A stretch of DNA of 64,000 nucleotides from Undibacterium sp. Jales W-56 (GCF_025548535.1 NZ_JAJLQW010000002.1:649173-713172), one strand, 5' to 3'. Shown: positions 26,048-37,400, numbered from the stretch's first letter. Program-made: numbers and translations. The notes: a model not told the origin generated them from the sequence alone.

Positions 26048-26803
26048 TCAGCAAGCCCGTACTTGTTCACTGGTGCGTCCGAAACGGCGCTCTCTTTTTT
26101 GGAAAGATGCGATCGCGTCATCCAGCGCTTCTACGCCGAAGTCAGGCCAGAATGTATCTGTGAAATAGAATTCAGAATACGCGAGCTGCCACAACAGGAA
26201 ATTGGATACCCTGGCCTCGCCGCCGGTACGGATTAACATATCCGGTTCAGGCGCATAGGCCATCGACAAATGCGCCGATAGCATGTCTTCGGTGATCTCG
26301 TCTTGCCCTATCCCTTTCGCGATCAGCTTATTGCAGGCATTTACAATGTCCCAATGTCCGCCGTAGTTTGCACAAATTGTCAGGGTCAGGCCGGTATTGG
26401 CGGCGGTTTCCGATTCTGCAACTCTGACCAGTTCCTGCAAATCCTTATCGAACTTGCTCAGGTCGCCAATCACTTTCAGCCGGATATTATTCTCACCCAT
26501 CTTCCTGATTTCACCGACCAGAACTTTTCTGAAGAGCTGCATTAATAAGGAGACTTCTTCTTGCGGCCGACGCCAGTTTTCAGAGCTGAAAGCAAATAAA
26601 GTCAGGTATTCAATACCACGGTTAACGCAGGCTTCGACAACTTTATTGACCGTTTTTACGCCTTTTGCGTGTCCGGCAAATCTTGGTAAAAACCGCTTGG
26701 TTGCCCAGCGACCGTTGCCGTCCATGATGATGGCGATATGTTTTGGAACCGCTGCATTTCCATCATCACTCTTTACATTTTTTGTTTTGCTAATACTATT
26801 CAT
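26048..26803 (-). CDS. uppS: isoprenyl (undecaprenyl) diphosphate synthase
   Basis: 251 residues from ATG 26803. cis-Prenyltransferase family: [13 protein letters not shown] with catalytic Asp28, a [10 protein letters not shown] block, and the late [20 protein letters not shown] motif are all intact. It condenses isopentenyl diphosphates on farnesyl diphosphate to form the C55 carrier lipid used by peptidoglycan and O-antigen synthesis. An in-frame start at 26827 would overlap the upstream gene; 26803 leaves a 4-bp gap but has no clear ribosome-binding site. The usual proteobacterial uppS lies between frr and cdsA, which are absent here, so this may be an additional copy (inference). Confidence 0.92.
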   Translation of the reverse strand: MNSISKTKNVKSDDGNAAVPKHIAIIMDGNGRWATKRFLPRFAGHAKGVKTVNKVVEACVNRGIEYLTLFAFSSENWRRPQEEVSLLMQLFRKVLVGEIRKMGENNIRLKVIGDLSKFDKDLQELVRVAESETAANTGLTLTICANYGGHWDIVNACNKLIAKGIGQDEITEDMLSAHLSMAYAPEPDMLIRTGGEARVSNFLLWQLAYSEFYFTDTFWPDFGVEALDDAIASFQKRERRFGRTSEQVRAC

Positions 26804-26807
26804 TTTT

Positions 26808-28307
26808 TTATTTGCCAGGCACACCAAAAGGGAAACTCAAGGTCACATCTACTGCATTCGAGTTCAAAGCACCTTTAGCAGAACGCACACGTCCGACACC
26901 CAACTTCAGACGTGATTTCCCATATAGATCGATACCGCCATATACCATTGCCTGCGCAGTAGCGCCGCCCTTGGCATCCACACCGCCGCCACCAGCGGCG
27001 CCAATCAACATCTCTGCACCAGCGAACAATCCGGTTGCCAATGTTGCAGTGCGGGCACCCAATCCAAGCAAGCCTACCGAAAAACCGCCGGCATTTCCGG
27101 TAAATGCGCTATGCGCCTGGGCAGACATGTAGGTATCGGTAGTGATATAGCGATCAATTTTAAAACCCATTAAATCCAGGCTATGGTTGCCGCCATTATA
27201 GCGGGCCGCATGCAGATAATGCTGTGCGGATGCCGCCCATTCCATGCCTTGCACCATGCGTGAAATACTACGATCAGAGCGGACATCTAGGTCTAAGCCA
27301 AGCTGGATATTGGCGTAATTCGATTTAAAGTCGCCATTCAGCGCACGAACTGCACCGCCTTCGAGCGCCACATACATATTGCGACTCACCTGCGCTTTCG
27401 CATATAAACCGGCTTTGACTAACGCGCCGCCGCCAACCGGAACGCGGCCACCACCGCCCATGCCAAGGGCCACACGCGAACCTATTTTAAAGTCATCCTT
27501 GATTACCGGATATTCTGCACCGAGTAATCCGAGCACTTCGGCATAGCCGTCGGCACCGCCTTTGACTGCAGCTCCGCTCTCAACACCCCAATAAACCGAC
27601 TCAGAAACGAACTGATCTGCGCGAAAACCGGCATACCCCAGCGAGCCAGAATACGGTTTTCCATTTAAATCTTTGACGCCGGATACCGGATTGTAATTAC
27701 CGATAATTGCCGCAATATGGTCGAAGCCCACGCCACCACGCTCACTCGTAGAAACAGTGCTGCCTTGCGCGAGCTGCGAGGCAAACATAAAGTCACTCTC
27801 CATGGATACGCTTACCCCCAGTTGTTTGCTGCGGATATGGCCATTCGGGAAACGGACTTGCGATGCAGAAACACCTGCGCGGATCTGATTAAATTTCCAC
27901 ATCAAGTCGAGGTGCGGGCGTAACATCAAGCCGCCGCCGACAGAAGCCGATCCGCCGCCACCGCCACCAACATACAAGCCACCTTCAACATCAAGTCCCG
28001 AAAGGAGCGGCCTGCGTATCGCAATCTCACCGCCACCGGTAAAAAAACCACCGCGCTGCCCCGTCACTGCGCCATAGGCAGCAGGCCCGATATACAGACT
28101 GGGCATTGCCTGCAACAAATAACTCCCGCCTATCATTCCCATCGTTTCATTATTGGGAAGTTTGATTTTTTCAAAACCGAAACGTACTTCCACTGGTGTG
28201 TTATAGGTTTTCGGAGCATGCGGATCCACATAATCATCGGCGTATGCGCATTGCAAAATGGGAGACAACATAATCAGTGCTACAAACTGTTTTCTTAAAA
28301 GTGGCAT
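26808..28307 (-). CDS. predicted exported glycine-rich beta-barrel protein, unknown function
   Basis: 499 residues. A signal peptide ends near residue 23 (LQCAYA/DD). The mature part has alternating short amphipathic strands with many Gly and aromatic residues, several GGGG runs ([41 protein letters not shown]) and an ending [13 protein letters not shown]. This suggests an outer-membrane barrel or surface-exposed beta protein, but no named family was recognised. Only 4 bp separate it from uppS downstream, so the two are probably co-transcribed. That pairing with a carrier-lipid synthase next to a polysaccharide locus hints at an envelope role. A transmembrane barrel is a prediction from pattern only. 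Confidence 0.6.
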   Translation of the reverse strand: MPLLRKQFVALIMLSPILQCAYADDYVDPHAPKTYNTPVEVRFGFEKIKLPNNETMGMIGGSYLLQAMPSLYIGPAAYGAVTGQRGGFFTGGGEIAIRRPLLSGLDVEGGLYVGGGGGGSASVGGGLMLRPHLDLMWKFNQIRAGVSASQVRFPNGHIRSKQLGVSVSMESDFMFASQLAQGSTVSTSERGGVGFDHIAAIIGNYNPVSGVKDLNGKPYSGSLGYAGFRADQFVSESVYWGVESGAAVKGGADGYAEVLGLLGAEYPVIKDDFKIGSRVALGMGGGGRVPVGGGALVKAGLYAKAQVSRNMYVALEGGAVRALNGDFKSNYANIQLGLDLDVRSDRSISRMVQGMEWAASAQHYLHAARYNGGNHSLDLMGFKIDRYITTDTYMSAQAHSAFTGNAGGFSVGLLGLGARTATLATGLFAGAEMLIGAAGGGGVDAKGGATAQAMVYGGIDLYGKSRLKLGVGRVRSAKGALNSNAVDVTLSFPFGVPGK

Positions 28308-28713
28308 AAATGAAAAAAAATTTATATATCAAACGCAGTAAATGCGGAATTGCCTGGTCAAGAATGCTCAATCAAACAATGCTTCTCATCTTCCTCTGGA
28401 AACAAGCTGAGTCAAAAGATGATTTATGCCGATTCTTTTATTTTGCATTTAAGACATCATTTCTAGAATACTAAACTAAACGCCGAGAAAAATAGTTTAT
28501 TTATGCAATTCTTTCAAAGAATCATCCACGAAACATGCAAAATAATCAATATATCTCTTATGTTGCCCAAGTGCATCAATGAAAATACCACAGGTAGTAC
28601 CGCAAAGGATACAAATAAAAAATGACTTAACCGCATTTGCCATTAAGTCATTTTATCCATCGCCATTCATTTTATGCTGAAGAGTTACATCAAAATTGAT
28701 GAGAAAAGCTTCG
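28308..28713. other. intergenic region between rluB and the barrel gene
   Basis: 406 bases, AT-rich. It holds the rluB terminator (28615-28652) and presumably the promoter of the barrel-uppS pair on the - strand. I could not fix a convincing -35/-10 pair. No small gene seen. Confidence 0.5.
28615..28652 (-). terminator. rho-independent terminator after rluB
   Basis: Arms AATGACTTAA and TTAAGTCATT (28621-28630 and 28643-28652). On the - strand the hairpin is followed by a run of six T, about 60 bp after the rluB stop. Confidence 0.75.
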
Positions 28714-30306
28714 TTACCCGCCCTTGGAGCGGCGGCGTGCAGCAATTCCCTGACCGATCGCCTGGCCACTGCCGCGAGCAGTGCCGCCATTATTATTGCG
28801 CCTTGGACGTCCGGCATCCGGAAAACCGAGCGCTGTTTGCATAGGATCGGGCTGACGAGGGCGTTTTTTACCCTGTGCATCGCCATTCGTACTGCGCGGC
28901 GCACCGAACTCGGTACGAGGCGCGTTAAATCGCCCTGCTGGCTTATCGAACGGATTGACTGGCCGACCGGGCGCTCTGTTGCCATTAGGATGAGGCGCAG
29001 TATCTTTGCCGGCTGGCTTGTCGCCACCGACTTTCTCCAGGCCACTGAGTTTCAGCAGGCTGCGCACCGCATCCTCTTCCAATTCATCCCAACGACCACG
29101 CTTCAGGCCGGACGGCAGCGTCATCGCACCGTAACGTGTGCGAATCAGGCGCGACACGGTTAAGCCAACTGCTTCAAACATACGGCGTACCTCGCGGTTA
29201 CGGCCTTCGCCAATCACCACGCGATACCATTTATTGACGCCTTCACCACCACCATCGACAATTTTTGAAAACTGCGCGAGACCATCTTCCAACTCAACGC
29301 CTGCCAATAGTTTCTGACGCATCCCTTCTTCCAGCTCACCGAGTGTACGCACGGCATATTCACGTTCGATACCATAGCGCGGGTGCATCAGGCGGTTCGC
29401 CAGGTCACCGGACGTCGTGAATAACAACAGGCCTTCCGTGTTGTAATCAAGACGGCCGACTGCCAGCCACTTACCGACTTTCATTTGCGGCAAACTCGCA
29501 AATACGGATTGGCGGCCTTCAGGATCGCTGGTGCTGACAATTTCACCAGCCGGTTTGTGATAAATCAAGACGCGCGGCGGTTTCTTGCTTATTTTTCTTT
29601 GTATCGGCTTGCCATTGATACGCACGGTATCTGTAGGCAAGATGCGCTGGCCGATATGGGCCGGCTCACCATTCACCGAAACCCGACCGGCGACAATCAA
29701 ATCTTCCATGTCACGGCGGGAACCCAGACCTGCTTCAGCCAATACTTTGTGCAATTTTGGCGCATCATCATCTGCAGTTAGATCGCGGCGAACCGGCTTG
29801 GCTATGCGCCCTTTGACCTTATTAGCCGCATCGGTATCCGCATCAAACGCCTCGGAAGTCACGAACGAAAATACATCATCTGCATTATTTGCCACTGGCT
29901 TGGCACCCTGTCGGGCTCCGCGCGCCTGGCTTGGATGTCGCCCTTTACCCGCGTGCGCCGGACGATTACCTGCCTGTTCATCTCTTGGCCCACGTGGACT
30001 TTGCGCCCTGGCATCCGGGCGGCGCGGCTGATCACCGCGCTCACCCTGAACACGCGGCGGACGCGGTTTACGTGTCATGCCGTCACCGGTATTTTTTCGT
30101 TCAGCAACGGCTGTATCTACTGCACCAGACGCTGCATTCGCAGCAGATGCGTCAGCCGGTTCGGCAACATCCGATTTCGGTCGCGAGCGACGCAAATTAC
30201 GCGGCCCTCTGACGCCACGTTTGGCGGTCTTTGGTGAGGACTCATCATTACCCGAAGCTTCTCCGGCAACGCTGGACTTAATATCGTCTGGATTATTTGT
30301 GTTCAT
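28714..30306 (-). CDS. rluB: 23S rRNA pseudouridine synthase RluB, with long low-complexity tails
   Basis: 530 residues against about 290 for E. coli RluB. The core spans roughly residues 184-430: an S4 RNA-binding domain ([20 protein letters not shown], from 184), then the RsuA/RluB catalytic domain with GRLDYNTEG (Asp287). Residues 1-180 and about 440-530 are low-complexity, rich in Arg, Pro, Gly and Ala, and likely disordered. Such tails are common on betaproteobacterial RluB. The enzyme makes pseudouridine 2605 in 23S rRNA. The start overlaps the scpB stop by 14 bp, so the two genes form an operon. Confidence 0.92.
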   Translation of the reverse strand: MNTNNPDDIKSSVAGEASGNDESSPKTAKRGVRGPRNLRRSRPKSDVAEPADASAANAASGAVDTAVAERKNTGDGMTRKPRPPRVQGERGDQPRRPDARAQSPRGPRDEQAGNRPAHAGKGRHPSQARGARQGAKPVANNADDVFSFVTSEAFDADTDAANKVKGRIAKPVRRDLTADDDAPKLHKVLAEAGLGSRRDMEDLIVAGRVSVNGEPAHIGQRILPTDTVRINGKPIQRKISKKPPRVLIYHKPAGEIVSTSDPEGRQSVFASLPQMKVGKWLAVGRLDYNTEGLLLFTTSGDLANRLMHPRYGIEREYAVRTLGELEEGMRQKLLAGVELEDGLAQFSKIVDGGGEGVNKWYRVVIGEGRNREVRRMFEAVGLTVSRLIRTRYGAMTLPSGLKRGRWDELEEDAVRSLLKLSGLEKVGGDKPAGKDTAPHPNGNRAPGRPVNPFDKPAGRFNAPRTEFGAPRSTNGDAQGKKRPRQPDPMQTALGFPDAGRPRRNNNGGTARGSGQAIGQGIAARRRSKGG

Positions 30307-31132
30307 TATTCTGTTCTAAATTTGACTGACTCAATGCCGAAGCATCTACATCGAACTCCGATGCCAACTCTTGGTCTGGCACATCAACGATCACATCGGA
30401 TTCTTGCGTATCGTTACTGGCCGTACTTAGTAATTCCTTGTCCATCTCAACTTCTGCCGAGGCAGATTCCGCCAAAGGCACTGCGCCTTCTGGCAATATA
30501 TCTATGATTGCATCCTGCTGCAGCAAGGTCTCTTGCCCGGCAAACATATTCGCACCCAGCGCATCCAATTCTTGCGCACCTTCTTCCGCCACGCTGTCTT
30601 TTGTGACTTGCTGCAAAGGCGGTAATTGATCCAGCGAAGACAAGCCGAGATCATCCAGAAACTGTTTGGTGGTTGCAAACAGCGATGGGCGACCAGGTAC
30701 ATCCCTATGGCCTATCGTTTCTATCCAGCCCCGGTCTTCCAAAGTTTTGATCATCTGGGATGCCACCGTAACGCCACGAATCTCTTCGATATCACCACGC
30801 GTTACAGGTTGGCGATAAGCAATAATCGCCAGCGTTTCTAAGGTTGCTCTTGAATACTTCGGCGGCTTCTCAGGATTTAAGCGGTCAATATAAGCGCGCA
30901 TTTCCGGCCGGCTCTGAAAACGCCAGCCAGTGGACAGCCCTACCAGCTCTATACCTTTGTCCGACCAGTCCATGCGCAAATCTTCGAGCATCGATTTAAT
31001 CGTATCCGCGCCGACTACCTCACTGGATTCATCACTGTCCTGAAACAGTTTTTTCATCGTATTAACGGTCAGCGGCTCGTGCGCGCATAGCAAGGCAGTT
31101 TCGAGGACTCGCTTGGCCTCAGCAGTATTCAT
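30293..31132 (-). CDS. scpB: segregation and condensation protein B
   Basis: 279 residues. ScpB winged-helix pair: an N-terminal [21 protein letters not shown], and the conserved block [28 protein letters not shown]. Residues after about 185 form an acidic, low-complexity tail beyond the usual 180-200-residue core. ScpB is the kleisin-associated subunit of the SMC-ScpA-ScpB condensin that compacts and separates chromosomes. scpA is not in the window. rluB follows with a 14-bp overlap, an arrangement common in proteobacteria. Confidence 0.93.
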   Translation of the reverse strand: MNTAEAKRVLETALLCAHEPLTVNTMKKLFQDSDESSEVVGADTIKSMLEDLRMDWSDKGIELVGLSTGWRFQSRPEMRAYIDRLNPEKPPKYSRATLETLAIIAYRQPVTRGDIEEIRGVTVASQMIKTLEDRGWIETIGHRDVPGRPSLFATTKQFLDDLGLSSLDQLPPLQQVTKDSVAEEGAQELDALGANMFAGQETLLQQDAIIDILPEGAVPLAESASAEVEMDKELLSTASNDTQESDVIVDVPDQELASEFDVDASALSQSNLEQNNEHK

Positions 31133-31493
31133 GCAAACTCTTTAGCACATTGATTGGTTGATCTGATGAAGCATAGAACGGCACTGAAAGAACTTCTTCA
31201 GCCAAAACCTGTTCTGTAATTTGTGTCACTCAAATTAAGGTGACTCATGCCATCTAGGCGAACAATTACTGTTTGACATTAACCAAAAGGACTGATTGGC
31301 TATGCTTTCATTTCGCTACGTGTATTCCATCATCAAACCAAGCGTCGTTGCGCACCTGATTACTGAAAAACTGATGAAACCACTTTAGTAGCTTCGACAC
31401 TGGATTGTAGTCCAGAATTTCGACTCAAATCAAAGAATAATCATCAGGCTAATAAAAAAGCCACGTTAATACGTGGCTTTTTTATTGTAATTC
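31133..31493. other. intergenic region upstream of scpB
   Basis: 361 bases between scpB and the tRNA terminator and gene. No open frame with coding character. A TTGACA at about 31274 on the + strand lacks a properly spaced -10. The scpB promoter should lie here on the - strand but was not resolved. Confidence 0.4.
31454..31487 (-). terminator. terminator downstream of tRNA-fMet
   Basis: Hairpin GCCACGT/ACGTGGC (31460-31466, 31471-31477) with A-runs and T-runs on both sides, only 7 bases from the tRNA 3' end. It could work in both directions. Confidence 0.85.
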
Positions 31494-31570
<77 letters not shown>

Positions 31571-31583
31571 TCTGAGAAATAAG

Positions 31584-31612
31584 ACTATATCCGACTTTGC
31601 TGCTTTGCGCAA
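31584..31612 (-). promoter_or_regulatory. sigma-70 promoter of tRNA-fMet
   Basis: On the - strand TTGCGC (31612-31607), a 17-bp spacer, then TATAGT (31589-31584), ending 13 bp before the tRNA 5' end. Confidence 0.7.
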
Positions 31613-31811
31613 TGATTTTCTCAGATTTACCCGGATATCGTCGATGTTGCACGCGTGTACTCGTCATTTTCTGCGCATTTCCGGCAAGTCTGGATTTGGC
31701 CGCAAGCCGGCAAAAATTGCATCTTCGTTTGCAGTGATACACTTAGGTCTGAACTACATCCTATCCCATGTATTTTTTTGATTCCTTTGACCCAATTCCA
31801 TTGTCCGTACC

Positions 31812-32378
31812 ATGAAATTTTGCTCTGAATGTGCATCGCCTGTTGTGATCGAAATCCCTGCCGACGACACCCGTGAGCGTCATGTCTGTCCAAGCTGCGG
31901 CACCATTCATTACCAAAATCCGAAAATGGTGGTCGGCTCCATCCCTGTCTGGGACAAAGACGGCGAAGTTCAGATTCTGTTATGCAAACGCGCGATCGAA
32001 CCGCGTTACGGTTACTGGACCTTGCCAGCCGGATTCATGGAAAACAATGAAACCACCAGCCAGGCCGCACAAAGAGAAACCATAGAAGAAGCCGGTGCCC
32101 ATATCGCCCTGCATGAATTATTTTCCATCCTGAATGTACCGCACGTTCATCAAGTCCATTTATTCTATCGTGCTACTTTACTCGACACCGATTATCGGGC
32201 CGGCACCGAGAGTCTGGAGGTGCAGCTATTTACAGAAAAAGACATCCCCTGGGACGACATCGCCTTCCCTACCGTCAGCCATACCTTACAATTTTTCTTT
32301 AAAGATTTAGCCGCGGTCAAGCAAGGCGGCACATACAGCGTGCACGAGCACGACATTTTCAAGCCCCTGCGCAGCTAG
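31812..32378 (+). CDS. Nudix hydrolase with N-terminal zinc ribbon
   Basis: 188 residues. Four cysteines at 4, 7, 26 and 29 form a zinc ribbon. The Nudix box (G-x5-E-x7-REUxEExGU) is complete at residues 74-96 (GFMENNETTSQAAQRETIEEAG). Such proteins hydrolyse nucleoside diphosphates linked to another moiety, for example ADP-ribose, NADH or FAD. The zinc ribbon plus Nudix layout resembles NudC-type proteins, but this protein is shorter, so the exact substrate is uncertain. The following MFS gene is 45 bp away if ATG 32424 is used. Confidence 0.9.
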   Translation: MKFCSECASPVVIEIPADDTRERHVCPSCGTIHYQNPKMVVGSIPVWDKDGEVQILLCKRAIEPRYGYWTLPAGFMENNETTSQAAQRETIEEAGAHIALHELFSILNVPHVHQVHLFYRATLLDTDYRAGTESLEVQLFTEKDIPWDDIAFPTVSHTLQFFFKDLAAVKQGGTYSVHEHDIFKPLRS

Positions 32379-32423
32379 CTCATGTTGGCTTGGTCAACCC
32401 AAACAGACGATGAGAAACATCCG

Positions 32424-33629
32424 ATGAATCCACAAGCTGAACGCATTAAAGTATTGAGTGCAGGCATCTTCAGCTTGATTCTGGCGGTCGGCGTTGCCCG
32501 CTTCGCCTACACCCCCTTATTACCTATCATGCAGCAACAGGCTGGCCTCGGCATTGCTGCAGCAGGCTGGTTAGCTGCATTTAATTACGCGGGCTATCTG
32601 AGCGGTGCATTGATCGCTTCTCAGATTAGCGATTTACATTTAAAAGACCGCCTATACCGCATCGGCATGGTACTTGCCGTGCTCAGCACCATCATGATGG
32701 CTTTAAGCAGCAATCTTCTTGTCTGGATCATTTCCCGCTATATCGCCGGCCTATGCAGCGCTGCCGCGATGTTGCTTGGTACCGGACTCATATTGAACTG
32801 GCTGATCCGGCACAATCATCGCAGCGAATTAGGCATCCATTTTGCCGGCTTAGGTTTGGGCATAGCGGGTTGCGCGGCCACAGTTGCGCTGATGAGTCAG
32901 TCATTAGACTGGCGTGAGCAATGGCTGGTCTTTTCCGCGATAGGAAGTATCTTGCTGATACCCGCACTGCGCTGGCTGCCTGCGCCGGACAGCAGTAGCC
33001 TGACCACCAGCGGCAAAGCAATGCAAGATCAACCGCCCAGCGCCTTGTTTTTAAAAATTTTTATGGCGATGTATTTTTGTGCCGGCGTTGGTTATGTGGT
33101 CAGCGCGACTTTTATTGTGGCCATTGTCGATCGCTTGCCGGGACTATCCGGCAAAGGCACTTTAGTTTTTTTTGCAATCGGCATTGCCGCCGCACCCGCC
33201 TGCATTATCTGGGATCTGGTGGCACGCCGGACTGGTGATTTGAATGCCTTATTGCTGGCAGCCCTATTGCAAATTGCCGGCATCTTATTACCCGTCGCAA
33301 TCGGCGGCCTGACCGCTGCCATCGTCGGCGCGCTGTTATTCGGCGGCACCTTCATCGGCATGGTAAGCCTGGTCCTGACCATGGCAGGCCGCTATTACCC
33401 AACCCGACCCGCCAAGATGATGGGTAAAATGACGATCTATTACGGTGTAGCGCAAATCATCGCCCCGGCGATCACGGCCTGGTTCGCGGCCCATCAAGGC
33501 GGCTATGCGTCAGGGCTGTATCTGGCAGCCGGCGCCATGACCGTCGGCGCCGGACTGCTCATTGCCTTGAAGACTTTAGAAAATCACGAACTTCGCCAAC
33601 CGCTAAGCAATCGTCAGGTCGATCCATGA
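32424..33629 (+). CDS. YbfB/YjiJ-type MFS transporter
   Basis: About 401 residues with 12 hydrophobic segments and no large soluble domain. The N-terminal [20 protein letters not shown] motif is characteristic of the YbfB/YjiJ family of major facilitators. The substrate is unknown. ATG 32424 is preferred, since the ATG at 32382 adds 14 polar residues before the first helix. The stop overlaps the aat start by 4 bp (ATGA). Confidence 0.88.
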   Translation: MNPQAERIKVLSAGIFSLILAVGVARFAYTPLLPIMQQQAGLGIAAAGWLAAFNYAGYLSGALIASQISDLHLKDRLYRIGMVLAVLSTIMMALSSNLLVWIISRYIAGLCSAAAMLLGTGLILNWLIRHNHRSELGIHFAGLGLGIAGCAATVALMSQSLDWREQWLVFSAIGSILLIPALRWLPAPDSSSLTTSGKAMQDQPPSALFLKIFMAMYFCAGVGYVVSATFIVAIVDRLPGLSGKGTLVFFAIGIAAAPACIIWDLVARRTGDLNALLLAALLQIAGILLPVAIGGLTAAIVGALLFGGTFIGMVSLVLTMAGRYYPTRPAKMMGKMTIYYGVAQIIAPAITAWFAAHQGGYASGLYLAAGAMTVGAGLLIALKTLENHELRQPLSNRQVDP

Positions 33630-34345
33630 TCCCATGGCTGGAGGCAAACACGCCTTTTCCCGATGTCGAAACGGCATTATTAGAAAAAGACGGCGCGGCG
33701 GGATTGCTGGCGGCGGGCGGCGATTTATCTGCGGAACGCTTGCTGGACGCCTATAGTCACGGGATTTTCCCCTGGTTCTCTGAAGGTCAGCCAATCTTAT
33801 GGTGGTCGACCGATCCGCGCATGGTTTTAAAAATCGCGGATTTCAAATTATCGGATAGCTTGAAAAAGACCCTCAAAAAAACCGGCAAAGATCCTCGCTG
33901 GGAATGCCGTTTCGATAGCGCGTTTGAGCAAGTTATACGCGCCTGTGCCGCACCACGCCGCGATAGCGCGGGTACCTGGATATCGGATGAGATCGTGGCC
34001 GGCTACTGTACATTGCATACAGCGGGTTATGCGCACTCGTCTGAAGTCTGGTTCGATGGCGAACTGGTCGGCGGCGCGTATGGGGTGTGCATAGGCCGCA
34101 TGTTTTATGGGGAATCAATGTTTGCCAAAGCCAGCGATGCGTCTAAAATCGCGCTCGCGCATCTGGTATTTTTCTTGCGTGAAAACGGTGTGGAAATGAT
34201 AGACTGCCAGCAGCAGACCGCGCATCTGGCGTCCCTGGGCGCCAAGCCGATCAGCCGTAGCGCTTTCATCGCGCACTTGCAACAGGCGATCGACTTGCCG
34301 CCTATACTGAATTGGATGCCGATTACTTGGGTGAATAAGCAGTGA
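33626..34345 (+). CDS. aat: leucyl/phenylalanyl-tRNA-protein transferase
   Basis: 239 residues. N-terminal [17 protein letters not shown] and the [37 protein letters not shown] block are diagnostic of Aat. It attaches Leu or Phe from tRNA to N-terminal Lys or Arg of proteins, marking them for ClpS-ClpAP degradation. The gene overlaps bpt by 4 bp, so two N-end-rule transferases with different acceptor specificity are made from one transcript. Confidence 0.97.
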   Translation: MIPWLEANTPFPDVETALLEKDGAAGLLAAGGDLSAERLLDAYSHGIFPWFSEGQPILWWSTDPRMVLKIADFKLSDSLKKTLKKTGKDPRWECRFDSAFEQVIRACAAPRRDSAGTWISDEIVAGYCTLHTAGYAHSSEVWFDGELVGGAYGVCIGRMFYGESMFAKASDASKIALAHLVFFLRENGVEMIDCQQQTAHLASLGAKPISRSAFIAHLQQAIDLPPILNWMPITWVNKQ

Positions 34346-35064
34346 CTCAGCTCAACGAATTACCATTTTCCAGCATACAGTTTTATGCGACTGCGCCCTA
34401 TCCATGCAGCTATCTGGATGGCCTGCAGGCACGTTCGCAAGTGGCGACGCCTGCCCACCTGATCAATGCGGATACGTATTCAGAATTAATCAAAAACGGT
34501 TTTCGCCGTAGCGGTATTTTTATTTACCGACCGCATTGCGATACCTGCCAGGCATGTACGCCGGTACGGGTGAGAGTCAATGAATTCAAGGCCAACCGCA
34601 GTCAGCGCCGTGCGCAAGGCAGGCATGGCAATCTGGTCGCGCGCGTCGCCTCGCTCACGTATTCGCATGAACATTACGAACTGTATCACCGCTATCAGAA
34701 TCAACGTCATGCCGGCGGCGGCATGGACCACGACAGTCGCGATCAATACGCGCAGTTTTTACTGCAAAGCCGTGTGAATACTCGTCTGGTCGAATTCCGC
34801 GATGAACAGGATATCCTGCGCATGGTCAGCATCATCGACATCCTCGGCGATGGCTTGTCCTCGGTGTATACCTTTTACGACCCTGACGAGTATGCAGCGT
34901 CGTATGGCACCTTTAACGTACTCTGGCAAATCAGGCAGTGCCGCGAACTGCGCCTGCCGTATTTGTATCTTGGTTACTGGATCGCTGCCAGCCCGAAGAT
35001 GGCGTATAAGACCAACTTCAAACCGCTAGACGGACTATTGCAAGGGCATTGGCAAGCGCTTTAA
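34342..35064 (+). CDS. bpt: aspartate/glutamate leucyltransferase
   Basis: 240 residues, the ATE1-like Bpt family. The N-terminal [17 protein letters not shown] and the Cys-containing [18 protein letters not shown] block are typical, and the C-terminal domain is GNAT-like ([22 protein letters not shown]). Bpt adds leucine from Leu-tRNA to N-terminal Asp or Glu, feeding the N-end-rule pathway. Start overlaps aat by 4 bp. nadC converges from the other strand 82 bp downstream; no strong terminator was seen between them. Confidence 0.95.
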   Translation: MTQLNELPFSSIQFYATAPYPCSYLDGLQARSQVATPAHLINADTYSELIKNGFRRSGIFIYRPHCDTCQACTPVRVRVNEFKANRSQRRAQGRHGNLVARVASLTYSHEHYELYHRYQNQRHAGGGMDHDSRDQYAQFLLQSRVNTRLVEFRDEQDILRMVSIIDILGDGLSSVYTFYDPDEYAASYGTFNVLWQIRQCRELRLPYLYLGYWIAASPKMAYKTNFKPLDGLLQGHWQAL

Positions 35065-35146
35065 ATAGCAAACAATTCCATAATCAAATTCCACAACACC
35101 TATAAAGCTATTTTTCAAAAGAAAAATGAGAGAAGTACAGTAAAAA

Positions 35147-36010
35147 TCAGATGATCCGCAGGGAATAATCGGTCGCTTTGATATCTTTGGTCAGACTGCC
35201 AATCGAAATACGATCGACTCCGGTCTCGGCAATTGCTCTGACTGAACTCTTGTTTACGCCACCCGAGGCTTCCAGCAAGGCACGGCCGGCATTCAAATCC
35301 ACCGCGGCACGCATCATCTCGGTACTGAAATTATCCAGCAGGATAGACGCGGCGCCTGCGCGCAAAGCCGCCTGTAGCTGTTCCAGGCTCTCGACCTCTA
35401 TCTGTATGCTGACATCGGCTTGCAAGGCGTGTGCCGCCTGCATTGCCGCCTCAATGCCGCCAGCCGCAGCAATATGATTCTCTTTGATAAGGATACCGTC
35501 ATACAAAGCCAGACGCTGATTTTTACCACCCCCGACTCGTACTGCATATTTTTGTGCAAGACGCAAACCGGGTAAGGTTTTTCTCGTGTCGAGAATCGCG
35601 GCACTCGTGTCAGCGATCAAGTTCACGTACTGGCGCGTTGCCGTCGCTACGCCAGACAATAATTGCAAGAAGTTCAGTGCGCTGCGCTCGGCCGTCAGCA
35701 AAGCACGAGCCGGGGCTTCGATCTTGCATACCAGACTATTCGCCGCCATCAGCGCACCTTCTTCCCACATCCACTCGACTTTGATTCTGCCATCCAGCGC
35801 TGCCATCACCGCATCGAACCATGGCGCACCGCATAACACTGCTTCCTCGCGCACCAGCACCTGCGCCTGCACCAACTGCTCCTCCGGTACCAGCAAACCG
35901 GTAACATCACAGGCACCCACATCTTCCGCAATGGCATCTGCAATATTGCGCTCAAAAGCCGCTAATAAATCCGCATCAAATGGTGCGAAAACATTTTTTA
36001 AATTACTCAT
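35147..36010 (-). CDS. nadC: nicotinate-nucleotide pyrophosphorylase (carboxylating)
   Basis: 287 residues. Quinolinate phosphoribosyltransferase: [34 protein letters not shown] and the KENH-containing stretch ([12 protein letters not shown]). It converts quinolinate and PRPP to nicotinate mononucleotide, the last committed step of de novo NAD synthesis. Start overlaps the nadA stop by 4 bp, so the two act as one operon. Confidence 0.97.
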   Translation of the reverse strand: MSNLKNVFAPFDADLLAAFERNIADAIAEDVGACDVTGLLVPEEQLVQAQVLVREEAVLCGAPWFDAVMAALDGRIKVEWMWEEGALMAANSLVCKIEAPARALLTAERSALNFLQLLSGVATATRQYVNLIADTSAAILDTRKTLPGLRLAQKYAVRVGGGKNQRLALYDGILIKENHIAAAGGIEAAMQAAHALQADVSIQIEVESLEQLQAALRAGAASILLDNFSTEMMRAAVDLNAGRALLEASGGVNKSSVRAIAETGVDRISIGSLTKDIKATDYSLRII

Positions 36011-37140
36011 GCCGGACCTATGCCTGAAAACAGTTTTTGCTCTTTCGCCAGATCAGCGCCTGGACGTACATTCGCTTTTTTTGCCGCAGCAAAATCCAGC
36101 ATGCGATCAATGCATCGTTTCGCTTTGACGCTCACCGAGGGATCGACTTTGATTTCATTATTCCCCTGTTCCAGCACCTGCAATAAATTGCGCAAACCAT
36201 TCATCGCCATCCACGGGCAATGCGCACAACTCTTGCAGGTAGCGCTATTGCCGGCGGTTGGTGCCACGATAAATTTTTTACCGGGCGCTGCCATCTGCAT
36301 CTTGTGCAAAATGCCGTTATCGGTCGCCACAATAAATTCTGTCGCATTCATGGTTTTAGCAGCATGAATCATTTGCGAAGTCGAGCCGACCATATCTGCC
36401 AACGCCACCACGGCAGCAGGAGATTCCGGATGCACTAGCACTTTGGCATTCGGATGCTCGGCTTTCAGCAGGTCCAGCTCTATGCCTTTAAACTCGTCGT
36501 GGACAAGGCACGAGCCCTGCCACAACAGCATGTCCGCTCCCGTTTGCTTCTGGATATAGGAACCCAGATGTTTATCCGGCGCCCATAGAATTTTTTTACC
36601 TTGCGCATGCAGATGCGCGACGATATCCAAGCCAATACTCGATGTCACCATCCAGTCGGCACGCGCCTTTACCGCAGCGCTGGTATTGGCATATACCACG
36701 ACGGTGCGATCAGGATGGGCATCACAAAATGCAGTAAATTCCTCTGCCGGACAACCGAGATCGAGCGAGCAAGTTGCATCGAGATCCGGCATCAGTATGG
36801 TTTTTTCCGGGCTGAGAATTTTTGCCGTTTCGCCCATAAATTTAACCCCGGCAACGATCAGCGTTTTGGCAGCATGATCACGTCCGAAACGCGCCATCTC
36901 CAGAGAATCAGAAACACAGCCGCCCGTCTCTTCAGCCAAGTCCTGTAAATCCGCATCGACATAATAATGTGCGACCAATACCGCTTGCTTTTCATGCAGC
37001 AATTGCTTGATACGTGCCTTCAAGCCTTCCTTTTCCACCATACTCGGAGCGTCAGGGACACGCGCCCATGCAGCAGCAGTACAGCTAGTGCCGGAGTCCA
37101 TTTGCGGACGTTCAAATTCAATGACTTTAGTTGCTTCCAT
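36007..37140 (-). CDS. nadA: quinolinate synthase A
   Basis: About 377 residues. NadA family with the [15 protein letters not shown] active-site region and the cluster cysteines expected for its [4Fe-4S] centre, including [10 protein letters not shown] near residue 300. It condenses iminoaspartate (from NadB) with dihydroxyacetone phosphate to quinolinate. In-frame ATGs occur at 37146 and 37140, and a further start at 37161. I chose 37140, placing GAG about 7 bp upstream. nadB is not in the window. Confidence 0.96.
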   Translation of the reverse strand: MEATKVIEFERPQMDSGTSCTAAAWARVPDAPSMVEKEGLKARIKQLLHEKQAVLVAHYYVDADLQDLAEETGGCVSDSLEMARFGRDHAAKTLIVAGVKFMGETAKILSPEKTILMPDLDATCSLDLGCPAEEFTAFCDAHPDRTVVVYANTSAAVKARADWMVTSSIGLDIVAHLHAQGKKILWAPDKHLGSYIQKQTGADMLLWQGSCLVHDEFKGIELDLLKAEHPNAKVLVHPESPAAVVALADMVGSTSQMIHAAKTMNATEFIVATDNGILHKMQMAAPGKKFIVAPTAGNSATCKSCAHCPWMAMNGLRNLLQVLEQGNNEIKVDPSVSVKAKRCIDRMLDFAAAKKANVRPGADLAKEQKLFSGIGPA

Positions 37141-37180
37141 ATGCATTCTCAGCAAGATCAAAAACTTAGTGTAACAGCAT

Positions 37181-37217
37181 AAAAAAACCCGCGCTCCTGT
37201 GACCAGAAGTGCGGGTT
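37181..37217 (-). terminator. terminator after tRNA-Leu
   Basis: Arms AACCCGC/GCGGGTT (37211-37217 and 37186-37192) with a T-run on the - strand, between the tRNA-Leu 3' end and nadA. Confidence 0.8.
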
Positions 37218-37239
37218 AAATATATTTTTTCATAGCAAT

Positions 37240-37332
37240 TGGTGCCCGAGGCCGGAATTGAACCGGCACGCCCGCTATTAACGAAGCGGCGGATTTTAAG
37301 TCCGATGTGTCTACCAATTTCACCACTCGGGC
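37240..37332 (-). tRNA. tRNA-Leu (TAA)
   Basis: 93 nt with encoded CCA. Long variable arm typical of leucine tRNA and anticodon loop CTTAAAA, reading UUA/UUG codons. Confidence 0.96.
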
Positions 37333-37400
37333 ACGCTACTTAAAGAACGGCGCTAATGCGCCACTCATCAAAGCCTATCAAACGCCGGAGGCGTTATAAA

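Noticed and set aside
29485..30319. Several + strand open frames across rluB, up to about 148 codons
   Set aside because: They arise from the G+C-rich, Arg/Pro-rich coding strand of rluB. They have no family match and no ribosome-binding signal.
31274..31310. TTGACA with TATGCT as a + strand promoter before tRNA-fMet
   Set aside because: The spacing is 22 bp, too long for sigma-70, and no gene on the + strand follows within reach.
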